Under the pieces are notes generated by a model. That model was not told the DNA's origin and made no database searches. It was given only the letters and a program-made list of their open reading frames with translations. A stretch of DNA of 64,000 nt, taken from contig NZ_LRSE01000001.1 of NCBI RefSeq assembly GCF_001634625.1, positions 124,001 through 188,000 on the forward strand, given 5' to 3'. Below, piece by piece: positions 55,637 to 63,840 of this stretch (position 1 is the first letter of the stretch; every line of letters begins with the position of its first letter). The DNA is from Croceicoccus bisphenolivorans (GTDB lineage Bacteria > Pseudomonadota > Alphaproteobacteria > Sphingomonadales > Sphingomonadaceae). The position numbers were made by a program, and so were the translations under genes.

Positions 55637-56056
55637 ATGAAAGTGAAAGACGCCATGCATCCGGGCACCAACTGGATCGACCCCGATGTCCGCCTGCCCG
55701 AAATCGCGGCGCGGATGGGCCGGGACGATATCGGCGCGCTGCCGGTGGGCGAGAATGACCGGCTGGTCGGAATGGTCACCGATCGCGACATCGCCTTGCG
55801 CGGGTTGGGCGGCAAGGATGATCCCCTGCAACTGAGAGCGCGCGACGTGATGAGTTCGCCGATCATATACTGCACGGAGAACGAGGAACTGGACGATGCC
55901 GTCCGCCTGATGGAAAGCAGGCAGGTTCGCCGTTTGCCCGTCATCGACGAACACAAGCGGATGGTGGGCATCCTGTCGCTGGGCGATGTCGCCGCCTGCG
56001 CCTCGGCATCGCTAGCCGCTGAAACATTGCGAGCCGTTTCGGCCCATCACACCTGA
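55637..56056 (+). CDS. Tandem CBS-domain protein
   Basis: A 139-residue protein made of two CBS domains: VKDAMHPGTNWIDPDVRLPEIAARM and then GMVTDRDIALRG, followed by ARDVMSSPIIYCTENEELDDAVRLM and GILSLGDVA. CBS pairs bind adenine nucleotides and often sense energy state; stand-alone ones resemble Hrp1 of the mycobacterial hypoxia regulon. ATG 55637 lies 6 bases after AAGGAGG. A phosphoribosyltransferase gene follows after 16 bases. Confidence 0.92.
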   Translation: MKVKDAMHPGTNWIDPDVRLPEIAARMGRDDIGALPVGENDRLVGMVTDRDIALRGLGGKDDPLQLRARDVMSSPIIYCTENEELDDAVRLMESRQVRRLPVIDEHKRMVGILSLGDVAACASASLAAETLRAVSAHHT

Positions 56057-56072
56057 TTGCGGCGCAACTGCG

Positions 56073-56756
56073 ATGGTAGTCATGACCAGACCGCAAATCG
56101 TGCCCGAGCCGACGCTGCCATTCCATGATCGCGCCGAGGCAGGCCGGTTGTTGGCCGCACGGCTGGCCCATCTTGCTGCGTTGCACCCGATAATCCTTGC
56201 CTTGCCGCGCGGCGGGGTTCCCATCGGTTACGAGGTCGCACACGCGCTTGGCGCGGAACTGAACCTGCTGATGGTGCGCAAGCTGGGAGCGCCCGGTCAC
56301 AGCGAATTCGCCATCGGCGCAGTTGTTGATGGCGAAGAGCCGCAAGTCGTGTTCAACGAACAGGCGATGAGCGCAATCGGACCAAGCCGCGACTACGTGG
56401 AGGCTGAACTGGCCCGCCAGTTGACGGAAATGGAGCGCCGCCGCACCGCGTATCTCGGCACAAGGGGCAAACCCGCACTTGAGGGGCGCACCATCATCAT
56501 CGTCGACGACGGGATCGCCACCGGCTCCACCGTGTCGGCAGCCTTGCGCGGCGCGCGGCAGAGCCATCCGGCCCGCCTTGTTCTGGCGGCTCCCGTGGCT
56601 CCGCCGGATACGGTGGATGCGCTGCGCCCGCTGTGTGACGAGATCGTCGTGCTTGCGACCCCCGAACCGTTCATCGCCGTCGGCAGATTCTATCGCGATT
56701 TCAGGCAAGTCGACGATCGCGAAGTGATCGAATTGCTGGATTCGGCCCGTAGCTAG
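56073..56756 (+). CDS. Phosphoribosyltransferase-like protein
   Basis: A 227-residue type I PRTase-fold protein: ILALPRGGVPIGYEVAHALG near the N-terminus and the PRPP-binding loop IIIVDDGIATGST (near 140). Similar proteins accompany stress or hypoxia genes in several bacteria, and their substrate is unknown. Start at ATG 56073, 16 bases after the CBS gene, so the two form a pair; alternative ATG at 56082. Confidence 0.9.
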   Translation: MVVMTRPQIVPEPTLPFHDRAEAGRLLAARLAHLAALHPIILALPRGGVPIGYEVAHALGAELNLLMVRKLGAPGHSEFAIGAVVDGEEPQVVFNEQAMSAIGPSRDYVEAELARQLTEMERRRTAYLGTRGKPALEGRTIIIVDDGIATGSTVSAALRGARQSHPARLVLAAPVAPPDTVDALRPLCDEIVVLATPEPFIAVGRFYRDFRQVDDREVIELLDSARS

Positions 56757-57069
56757 GCCGTCTAGGCCAAGACCGAGCCGTAACGCATACTTGCCGGATA
56801 TCGCCAAATCATTGTAATAACGCGCATTGTTATCTGAACGCGCGGGATCGTTACATCATCTGTGTACTATTGATGGGCACCTTTGCGCGATCACACCTTC
56901 CGCACTTGCGAAAGGGTTTCTTTACGGTAATATTCATGCGTCTGCCCGAGTTCGGTGATCCTCGTCAGCATGACCGCGATATACCTGGGATTGGGGAATC
57001 CTGTTGGTTTGAAGGCAGTTCGTGCCAACCAGGGCATGTCGTCTTGCAGGATTTTATTGGGGGTTTTGA
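56757..57069 (+). promoter_or_regulatory. Intergenic region upstream of the TIR-FHA gene
   Basis: A 313-base gap with no convincing gene; a 113-codon frame at 56870 runs out of frame into the TIR gene and has no family features. An inverted repeat ATAAC-N7-GTTAT (56817-56833) could be an operator, and GAACGCGCG repeats its core nearby. A GGGGG ribosome-binding site lies 8 bases before the TIR-FHA start. Confidence 0.45.
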
Positions 57070-57963
57070 ATGTCTAGTCCGGACATCTTCATATCCTATA
57101 GTCGGGAAGACCGGCCGACTGCACATCTGTTTGCTGACAAGCTTGGCGAAGAAGGTTTCGCCGTCTGGTGGGACGCCGCCCTGCATTCCGGCGAGACTTT
57201 CGACGAAGTGATCGAACGCAACTTGCGCGCGGCAAAGGCGGTTGTGGTGCTGTGGTCGCCCCGTTCCGTCGCATCGCGCTGGGTACGTGCCGAAGCGACG
57301 CTGGCGGACCGGCGCGGGGTGTTCGCCCCGGCTATCATCGAGCCGTGCGACCGCCCGATCATCTTCGAACTGACGCATACGGCGGAGCTCACCCACTGGA
57401 GCGGGGACCGCGACGACTTCGCATGGCGCCAGTTCGTGACCGACCTGCACCAGCTTGTCGGCGAAAGCGCGGTTGCGCAATCGCGGCAAGCGACGAAACC
57501 GCAACCTGCCGCCCCCGCCGTGCAGCCCGAACGCCGGCACGAATCGCAGTTCGGCGGCGCTCCGACAGCTTTTCCCGGCCTCAAGCAGCCTGTCGTGGCA
57601 CAGGAATACGAAGCAACCCAGCTGCTGCGTTATGACGACATTGGTCCGACAGAACGCCACATGCTCGACATCGTGACCGATGGCGAGGAAGTCGCATCGT
57701 TCGAAGTCGGCCCGCTGGGCCTGCGGATCGGCCGCGCGGCACCCGCCGATGTCGTGCTCGACCACCCCGGCGTTTCGCGCAACCATTGCGAAATAGCGCT
57801 GCTGAACGGCGAACTGATGGTGACCGATCTCGATTCCACCAACGGCACATACATCGACGACGAGAGGATTTCCGGCACTGCACCGATAGCGGTCGGATCC
57901 GTGTTGCAGGTCGGCGGCGTCCGGCTGGTGCACGACCTTCGTTCGCCAATCGCGGCCCGCTAA
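57070..57963 (+). CDS. TIR-FHA fusion protein
   Basis: A 297-residue two-domain protein. Residues 4-130 are a bacterial TIR domain: DIFISYSREDRPTA at the start, FAVWWDAALHSGE, and the SRWVRAEA segment with Glu75, a candidate for the NADase glutamate. A Pro/Ala/Gln linker (135-175) contains EATQLL with Thr183. Residues 200-292 are an FHA domain with GLRIGR, SRNHCE and DLDSTNGTYID, the phosphothreonine-binding loops. TIR domains hydrolyse NAD+ or make signalling nucleotides; FHA recruits phosphorylated partners. The SLOG-TM gene follows after 14 bases. No kinase gene is in the window. Confidence 0.92.
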   Translation: MSSPDIFISYSREDRPTAHLFADKLGEEGFAVWWDAALHSGETFDEVIERNLRAAKAVVVLWSPRSVASRWVRAEATLADRRGVFAPAIIEPCDRPIIFELTHTAELTHWSGDRDDFAWRQFVTDLHQLVGESAVAQSRQATKPQPAAPAVQPERRHESQFGGAPTAFPGLKQPVVAQEYEATQLLRYDDIGPTERHMLDIVTDGEEVASFEVGPLGLRIGRAAPADVVLDHPGVSRNHCEIALLNGELMVTDLDSTNGTYIDDERISGTAPIAVGSVLQVGGVRLVHDLRSPIAAR

Positions 57964-57977
57964 GGACCGGCCCCGCC

Positions 57978-59756
57978 TTGGCGTTGATCCATCCACCGCG
58001 CCCTCGCCTCACGCTCAATGTCGGCATTACGGGTCATCGCGCCAACGCGATCGGCGATGCGATCGTCGGCGAACTGGGCGAACGGCTTGACGGCGTGCTC
58101 GGCGCGCTGATCGGCGCAGTCCACAACCTGCAGGAAACGCAGCCGGAACCGTTTTCGAAGGAAAGGCCCCATTTCCGCTTCCACACCGCGCTGGCGACGG
58201 GGGCGGACCAGATCGCGGCCCGATCCGCACGGCGGCTGGATTACGAAGTTCGCGCGATACTTCCCTTCTCCGAAGCCGAATACACGCAGGATTTCGCGCT
58301 TGGCGAAGAACACCTGGAGTTCAAGCGACAGGTCGCGGCGGCTGACGAGGTCTTCTGCCTGCCCGGCAAGCGCGAGCGGGAGGACGATGCCTATGTCCTT
58401 GTCGGCAAGGCGATCATCGCCGCGGCCGATATCCTTGTCGCGGTTTGGGATGGCGAGGAAGGGCGCGGCAGGGGCGGCACGGCGCATGTCGTCGAACTGG
58501 CGCTGCTGGGCGGCGTTCCCGTCATCCACGTGCGCGTGGACCGGGCCGCGAACAGGATCGCCGACGTTCGCCTGCTGGTCGGCGGCGAACTTCTCGATCC
58601 CGTAGTGGATCCGCTGGACGGTCCGCAGGACTATTGCCGGCTGGTCAGATCGACCCTTGCTCCCCACACGGAGCTGGAGAGGGAGCAGGCTGCGCAGTAT
58701 TTCGCGGAAGTGGAGCGGCGCACGAACTGGCGCATCGAATATCCGGTCATGCTGGCCCTGCTGGGCATCAAGCGACTGCCGGCACGGCCATGGCACCAGG
58801 GCCGCGTGGTCGACGGGCATGAGGCGGGCAGCGGCAAATCCGGCGATCTCGACACCCGGACGCTGGACGAAGCCTACGACTGGGCCAACTTCCTCGCGAT
58901 CCGCTATGCGCAGCTGTTCCGCAGCGGGCATGTGACGAACTACGCACTGGCTGCCTTTGCCGTAATCGTCGCGCTGACCGGGCTTATCGTGCCCGCGATC
59001 AAGATCTGGCTGGTCATGGTCGAACTGGGCGTGATCGCCATGCTGTATTTCAACACGCACATCGGCGGACGCGGCGAATGGCACCGCAAGTGGCTGCAAT
59101 ACCGGCATCTGGCAGAATCGTTGCGCCCGCTTGCCTACCTGAAGCGCACCGGCCTTGCCGGCCCGCCGTTTCGCGCCGATTTCTTCGAGCGGTCGGCGCG
59201 CAGCCTTGAATCCGCGGACTGGACCCGCTGGTACGCCACCGCGATCTGGCGCGAAATGGCCGCCCCCGTCGGCACCTGCACGGACGATACGATACGCGAT
59301 CTGGCGCGGGACGTGATGGAAGAACAGGTCAGGCCGCAAGCCGCCTATCACCGCACGAACGCCCACCGCATGCACGAACTGGACCACCGGCTGCACGAAC
59401 TTGGCAACTTCCTTGTCGGAGCAGTGATCGCGGCCTGTTCGCTCTACATCGTGATCTATTTCTTCCTGCATGGCTGGGTAAAGCCTCTCACCGCGCCCTT
59501 CATATTCGTGACGGCGGGCTTCCCCGCCCTCAGCGCCGCCGCGTTCGGCCTGCGCGGGCACGGGGAGCATTTACTGGCGGCCAGCCGTTCCGACAGCACC
59601 GTCGTCTCTCTGGAGGCAAACGGCGCGCGGCTTGCGGAGATTACCGAACTCGACGAGTTGACGGTGGAACTGCGCAAGACCGCGACGATCATGCTGGCCG
59701 ATCTGAACGAATGGTCGCTGACTTATCGCGAGCGATCGCTGCAGGTGCCCGGATAA
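57978..59756 (+). CDS. SLOG-like nucleotide-binding domain fused to four transmembrane helices
   Basis: A 592-residue protein not assigned to a named family with certainty. Residues 10-190 form a Rossmannoid, SLOG-like domain: NVGITGHR (14-21), TALATGADQIAA (70-81) and DILVAVWDGEEGRGRGGTAHVVELA (151-175), the glycine loop for a nucleotide-type ligand. A helical linker follows, then helices at about 321-338 and 342-358, a cytoplasmic coiled region, and a second pair at about 476-497 and 507-525. SLOG and SLATT-like membrane domains are linked to nucleotide-centred conflict systems. TTG start at 57978 with AAGGA upstream, 14 bases after TIR-FHA. Confidence 0.75.
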   Translation: MALIHPPRPRLTLNVGITGHRANAIGDAIVGELGERLDGVLGALIGAVHNLQETQPEPFSKERPHFRFHTALATGADQIAARSARRLDYEVRAILPFSEAEYTQDFALGEEHLEFKRQVAAADEVFCLPGKREREDDAYVLVGKAIIAAADILVAVWDGEEGRGRGGTAHVVELALLGGVPVIHVRVDRAANRIADVRLLVGGELLDPVVDPLDGPQDYCRLVRSTLAPHTELEREQAAQYFAEVERRTNWRIEYPVMLALLGIKRLPARPWHQGRVVDGHEAGSGKSGDLDTRTLDEAYDWANFLAIRYAQLFRSGHVTNYALAAFAVIVALTGLIVPAIKIWLVMVELGVIAMLYFNTHIGGRGEWHRKWLQYRHLAESLRPLAYLKRTGLAGPPFRADFFERSARSLESADWTRWYATAIWREMAAPVGTCTDDTIRDLARDVMEEQVRPQAAYHRTNAHRMHELDHRLHELGNFLVGAVIAACSLYIVIYFFLHGWVKPLTAPFIFVTAGFPALSAAAFGLRGHGEHLLAASRSDSTVVSLEANGARLAEITELDELTVELRKTATIMLADLNEWSLTYRERSLQVPG

Positions 59757-59777
59757 GGCGAGGCGTAGACCTGACGC

Positions 59778-60269
59778 CTATTCCCCGTCCCGTTCCCGCT
59801 CCACTTCCGTCTCTGTCATCACCGGCATGCGGTCGGCCCAGAGCCGTTCCATCATCAGGTAAGTGAACGAAGCGCTCCACGCCACGAGGACGAGGCCGAC
59901 GAGAGCCTCCACCCCCGCGATCATGCGGATCGCACCGTGCGGCACGATATCGCCCAGCCCCAGCGTGGTGTACGACGCGATCGAGAAGTAGAAATGATCG
60001 ATGAACCAGCCGGTCCCGCCATAGACGGCGCCTTGCAACTCTCCGAAACCGCCCAGTTCGCACAGCGCGAAGATGAAGGAGAATATCAGGACTTCCACAA
60101 CGTGGAGCGAGAAGGCGACGAACATGACCAGCAGCAGCGGCTTGCGCACCGGCGGCTGACGGTGCTGAACCCACCAGGCCAGCGTGCGCAGGCCAAAGAA
60201 ATGCACGTAGATACTGATGCCGACACCGGTGAAGGCCGCCATCAGGCCGATGATCATGTCGGTCATCAT
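59778..60269 (-). CDS. Two-TM potassium channel-like protein
   Basis: A 163-residue membrane protein with four hydrophobic segments. The pore loop is SYTTLGLGDIVP, resembling the K+ filter TVGYGD with Leu for Tyr. It ends in an acidic and basic tail (ETEVERERDGE). The best start is ATG 60269 (with AGGG 6-7 bases upstream), with alternatives at 60266 and 60287. It is convergent with the SLOG-TM gene (21 bases) and divergent from the PP2C gene. Ion-channel function is inferred only from the filter-like loop. Confidence 0.8.
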   Translation of the reverse strand: MMTDMIIGLMAAFTGVGISIYVHFFGLRTLAWWVQHRQPPVRKPLLLVMFVAFSLHVVEVLIFSFIFALCELGGFGELQGAVYGGTGWFIDHFYFSIASYTTLGLGDIVPHGAIRMIAGVEALVGLVLVAWSASFTYLMMERLWADRMPVMTETEVERERDGE

Positions 60270-60452
60270 GCTTTGCCCTGCTCCCACCCCTGCATCGCGC
60301 CCGTTTGCAACCGTTCAACACGGGTTGCGGGCCATCTTTCCATGCGTTTCGGCTTGATCATTGCCCCGATGCCCCCGGCAAGGTATCAACTGACATGAAA
60401 CTGAACAGTAAAGACACGGCTTTCAACCCTTAAGAAGCAGGTTTGGAGGGAT

Positions 60453-61172
60453 ATGAACCCACAATTCCTCACCGCGTGTCAGTCCGAGGTCGGACTTGTT
60501 CGGGAAATCAACGAAGACAACTACTTGGACCGGCCCGCCGACGGCATATGGATCGTGGCAGACGGCATGGGCGGGCACGAGGCGGGCGAAGTGGCCAGCG
60601 CCATGATCGTGGAAGCGATGGAGTCGGTGCGAACCGACGTGGACCCGAGGGAGACCACGAAGCGCGCGATGGACGCGATCCAGATCGTGCAGAAACGTCT
60701 GGTCAGTCTTGCCAGCGAAAGCAGCACGCCAAGCACGATCGGCAGCACAGTCGTCGGACTCGTCATCGCATCCGGGCGGTACTATTGTTTCTGGGTCGGC
60801 GACAGCCGCGGTTATCTGGTGCGGCAAGGTGCGATCACACGCCTGACCCGCGATCACAGCCTGGTGCAGGATCTTGTCGATGCAAAGTTGATCGCGCCGG
60901 AGAATGCCGAGGGGCATCCCGACGCCAACGTCATCACCCGCGCAGTCGGCAGCCGCAAGGAACTGGTGATCGACGCCGTGTCCGGCCCCGTGCATGCGGG
61001 CGACATCTTCCTGTTGGCGACAGATGGCGTCACCCGCGTGCTGGATGACGCGGAAATCTGCCACCACCTCACGACAAGAAACCCGCGGCAGGCGACGACG
61101 ATCATCGGTGAGGATGTGCTTTCCCGCGGCGCGCCCGACAATTTCACGTCGATCATCATCCGCGTGGTGTGA
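60453..61172 (+). CDS. PP2C-family Ser/Thr protein phosphatase
   Basis: A 239-residue PPM-family phosphatase. Metal and phosphate residues: REINEDNY, VADGMGGHEAGE, FWVGDSRGYLVR, LATDGVTR and the final APDNFT. It is a stand-alone catalytic domain without a membrane segment. It starts at ATG 60453, with GGAGGG upstream. With the TIR-FHA gene nearby it suggests reversible Thr phosphorylation; no Ser/Thr kinase is present in the window. The FixL-like kinase gene follows after 84 bases. Confidence 0.93.
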   Translation: MNPQFLTACQSEVGLVREINEDNYLDRPADGIWIVADGMGGHEAGEVASAMIVEAMESVRTDVDPRETTKRAMDAIQIVQKRLVSLASESSTPSTIGSTVVGLVIASGRYYCFWVGDSRGYLVRQGAITRLTRDHSLVQDLVDAKLIAPENAEGHPDANVITRAVGSRKELVIDAVSGPVHAGDIFLLATDGVTRVLDDAEICHHLTTRNPRQATTIIGEDVLSRGAPDNFTSIIIRVV

Positions 61173-61256
61173 TCGCGCGCGTTGCCCGCCTGTTGTCCGG
61201 GCTACCGATCCGGCGACCGATTTGCTAGAACGGTTACCGGGTCGCGGGACTTGGAC

Positions 61257-63173
61257 ATGCTTGGCACTACGGGACCGCAAACTGGCTGGAACTGCGACGA
61301 CAAGAGCCTTGTCGCCATCCTGCTCGACCAGTCGCCCGCCGCCATCGCAATTTTCGATCGCGATGCACGCTATGTGGCCTGCAACAGCCGCTGGATCGCG
61401 GACTACCTTCCCGATGCCGAAGACTACGTCGGGCTGGCCCACTTCGACATCTTCCCGGAATATCAGGACAAGTTCGAACCCCTGTTCGAGCGCGCGTTTG
61501 CGGGCGAGAAGGTGTCACGCGATCTCGACCGGGTCGAACGCAGGGACGGCACTGCCGAATGGATCCGCTGGAGCCTGACCCCGTGGCGTGACGACAAGGG
61601 CAATGTCGTCGGCTGTCTCGCGCGTTCCGAAATCCTGACGGGGCGGCTGGAACAACAGTTGCAGGCCCGCCTGTTGAGCGAGGAACTGTCGTTGTTCATC
61701 GATATTGCGGATCGCCTCGCGCTCTGCCTGATGGACGACAGCGGCCTGATCACGATCTGGACCGACAATGCGCGGCGCAAGCTGGGCTGGACAGGAAGCG
61801 AGGTTCTTGGCCGGCCCTTCGATGTCCTGTTCCCGCCAGATGAACGCGACGCCCGCCTGCCGCAGCGCCAGCTGCGGATCGCAAGGGAAAGCGGCACCTT
61901 TCGCGACCGGTGCTGGCGCATGAGAGCGGACGGGAGCCGGTTCCTCGCGGAAATCACGATCAGCCGGCTGGAAGGCGATGGCCAGCTTCCGGGCGGATAT
62001 GGCCAGATGATCCGCGACGTGACCGACGAAGACGTCCAGTCGCGTACGCTGGAGGCGAGCACGGTTCTCCTCCAGTCGATTCTTGAAACAGTGCCCGATG
62101 CGATGATCGTGATCGATGAAAGCGGCCTGATCGTCAGTTTCAGCAAGGCAGCCGAAGAACTGTTCGGCTATACACGCGACGAGGTCGTCGGCAGCAACGT
62201 TTCCATCCTGATGGCGTCGCCCGAAAGCGAGCGCCACGACGGCTATATCCGCCGCTATCTCGAAACGGGGGAACGCCGGATCATCGGCTCCAGCCGCCGC
62301 GTGTTCGGGCGGCGCAAGGACGGCACCACCTTCCCCCACGAACTCTGCGTCGGCGAAGCGTTCGGCGGCGGACGCAGGCTGTTTGCCGGCTTCCTCCACG
62401 ACCTCAGCGAAAAGGAGGAGACGGAAGCGCGGCTGCAGGAGCTGCAACGCGAACTGGCCCACATCGCCCGCGTGAACGAAATGGGCGCGCTGGCCAGCGT
62501 GCTTGCCCACGAACTCAACCAGCCGCTCATGGCGATCGGCAACGTTGTGCAGACTTCGGCCGACCTGATCGCGAACGGCGATGCTCTCGACAGATCCCTT
62601 GCCGCATCGGCGCTGGGGGAAGCGGGGAAGCAGGCGATGCGCGCGGGCGAGATCATCAAGCGGCTGCGCAACTTCATGTCCCACGGCCAGCTGGAAAAAA
62701 CGCTGGAGGACCCCGGCAACCTTGCGCGCGAGGCAGCGAGCCTTGCCACCACCGGCGCGCGGTTCCGCGAGATCGAATGCAGGATAAAGGTGGCCGAAGG
62801 AACTCCGCCAGTCACCGTCGACAGGATCCAGATCCAGCAGGTGATCGTCAATCTCGTGCGCAACGCGATAGAGGCCATCGGCAGGCATGGCTCGATCCTG
62901 ATCTCGATCGCGCAAACAGGGCCTATGGTGATCTTCAAGGTGGAAGACAGCGGCCACGGCGTCCCGCCCGAACGGGTACCCAGCCTGTTCCAGCCCTTCA
63001 CCACCAGCAAACCCGCAGGCATGGGCCTTGGCCTCGCCATTTGCCGCACCATCGTCGAAGCCCACGGCGGCAAGCTGTGGTACGAGGATGCAGCCGGTGG
63101 CGGCGCCGTTTTCGCGTTCACCCTGCCCGCCAGCGCGGCGGCAGTCGGGATGGAGGAACCGGATGGAGGTTGA
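61257..63173 (+). CDS. fixL: FixL-like PAS sensor histidine kinase
   Basis: A 638-residue soluble kinase with three PAS domains (about 20-130, 145-260, 268-385) and a HisKA/HATPase core. The third PAS is the FixL-type heme domain: proximal His327 in RHDGYIRRY, Arg333 and Arg347 are at the places of His200, Arg206 and Arg220 of Bradyrhizobium FixL. The phospho-His is H418 in AHELNQPL; G2 motif is GMGLGLAI. It should sense O2. No membrane segments. ATG at 61257; the stop overlaps fixJ by 11 bases. Confidence 0.92.
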   Translation: MLGTTGPQTGWNCDDKSLVAILLDQSPAAIAIFDRDARYVACNSRWIADYLPDAEDYVGLAHFDIFPEYQDKFEPLFERAFAGEKVSRDLDRVERRDGTAEWIRWSLTPWRDDKGNVVGCLARSEILTGRLEQQLQARLLSEELSLFIDIADRLALCLMDDSGLITIWTDNARRKLGWTGSEVLGRPFDVLFPPDERDARLPQRQLRIARESGTFRDRCWRMRADGSRFLAEITISRLEGDGQLPGGYGQMIRDVTDEDVQSRTLEASTVLLQSILETVPDAMIVIDESGLIVSFSKAAEELFGYTRDEVVGSNVSILMASPESERHDGYIRRYLETGERRIIGSSRRVFGRRKDGTTFPHELCVGEAFGGGRRLFAGFLHDLSEKEETEARLQELQRELAHIARVNEMGALASVLAHELNQPLMAIGNVVQTSADLIANGDALDRSLAASALGEAGKQAMRAGEIIKRLRNFMSHGQLEKTLEDPGNLAREAASLATTGARFREIECRIKVAEGTPPVTVDRIQIQQVIVNLVRNAIEAIGRHGSILISIAQTGPMVIFKVEDSGHGVPPERVPSLFQPFTTSKPAGMGLGLAICRTIVEAHGGKLWYEDAAGGGAVFAFTLPASAAAVGMEEPDGG

Positions 63174-63840
63174 GAGCAAGCTCGTCCATATCGTCGACGA
63201 TGAAGACGCGATCCGCAGATCGCTCGATTTCCTGTTGTCGACGGCCGGATACCGCGTGATCCGCTGGGAAAATGCAGAGGCATTTCTGAACGGCGCGGAC
63301 AAGTACGAACCGGCCTGTGCGATGATCGACATAAGGATGCCGGGGATGGACGGCCTTGAACTGCAGCGCGAAATGAAGCGGCAGGGCTTTAACTTCCCCG
63401 TAATCGTACTGACCGGAAACGGCGACATCACCATGGCGGTAACCGCAATGCAGGCCGGTGCCGTCGACTTCATCGAGAAGCCCGCCGAGCGCCAGCATAT
63501 CCTCGACGCCGCGGAAAAGGCATTCCGGAAGCTCGCGGCCGGCGCGGAAAGGCGCAGCCGCGAAGATTGGGCAACGACGCAGCTTGGCCACCTGACAGAT
63601 CGGGAACGCGAAGTGCTGGACGGGCTTGCCTGCGGTTACCCGAACAAGACCATCGCCTACGATCTGGGCATCAGCGCGCGCACGGTGGAAGTCTATCGGG
63701 CGAACGTCATGACGAAGCTGGAAGTCACCAATTTCGCCGATGCGCTGCGCATCGCCTTTGCAGCGGGCCTTGGCTCACAACACCGGTGGAGCGAGGAACA
63801 TGCGGAACAATGCCGGCACGCCCCCGCCACTGATCAGTGA
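63163..63840 (+). CDS. fixJ: FixJ-like response regulator
   Basis: A 225-residue regulator: receiver with the acidic pair DDED, phospho-Asp56 in AMIDIRMPG, Thr in VLTGNGD and Lys in FIEKPAE, then a LuxR/FixJ HTH (LTDREREVL near 142-150, NKTIAYDLGISARTVEVYRANVMTKL). It activates genes such as fixK for microaerobic life. ATG 63163 lies 6 bases after GGAGG inside fixL, so the two are coupled. About 20 residues longer than typical FixJ. The 3' end overlaps the convergent USP gene by seven bases. Confidence 0.93.
   Translation: MEVESKLVHIVDDEDAIRRSLDFLLSTAGYRVIRWENAEAFLNGADKYEPACAMIDIRMPGMDGLELQREMKRQGFNFPVIVLTGNGDITMAVTAMQAGAVDFIEKPAERQHILDAAEKAFRKLAAGAERRSREDWATTQLGHLTDREREVLDGLACGYPNKTIAYDLGISARTVEVYRANVMTKLEVTNFADALRIAFAAGLGSQHRWSEEHAEQCRHAPATDQ

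Noticed and set aside
56870-57211. A 113-codon plus-strand frame upstream of and into the TIR-FHA gene
   Set aside because: It overlaps the TIR domain out of frame for 140 bases, has no ribosome-binding site and no recognisable features.
62217-62340. Apparent loss of the FixL heme ligand, because the second His of the PAS segment is Arg
   Set aside because: By the spacing of the Bradyrhizobium FixL residues the proximal ligand is the His in RHDGYIRRY, which is present, as are both arginines; the replaced His is not the axial ligand.
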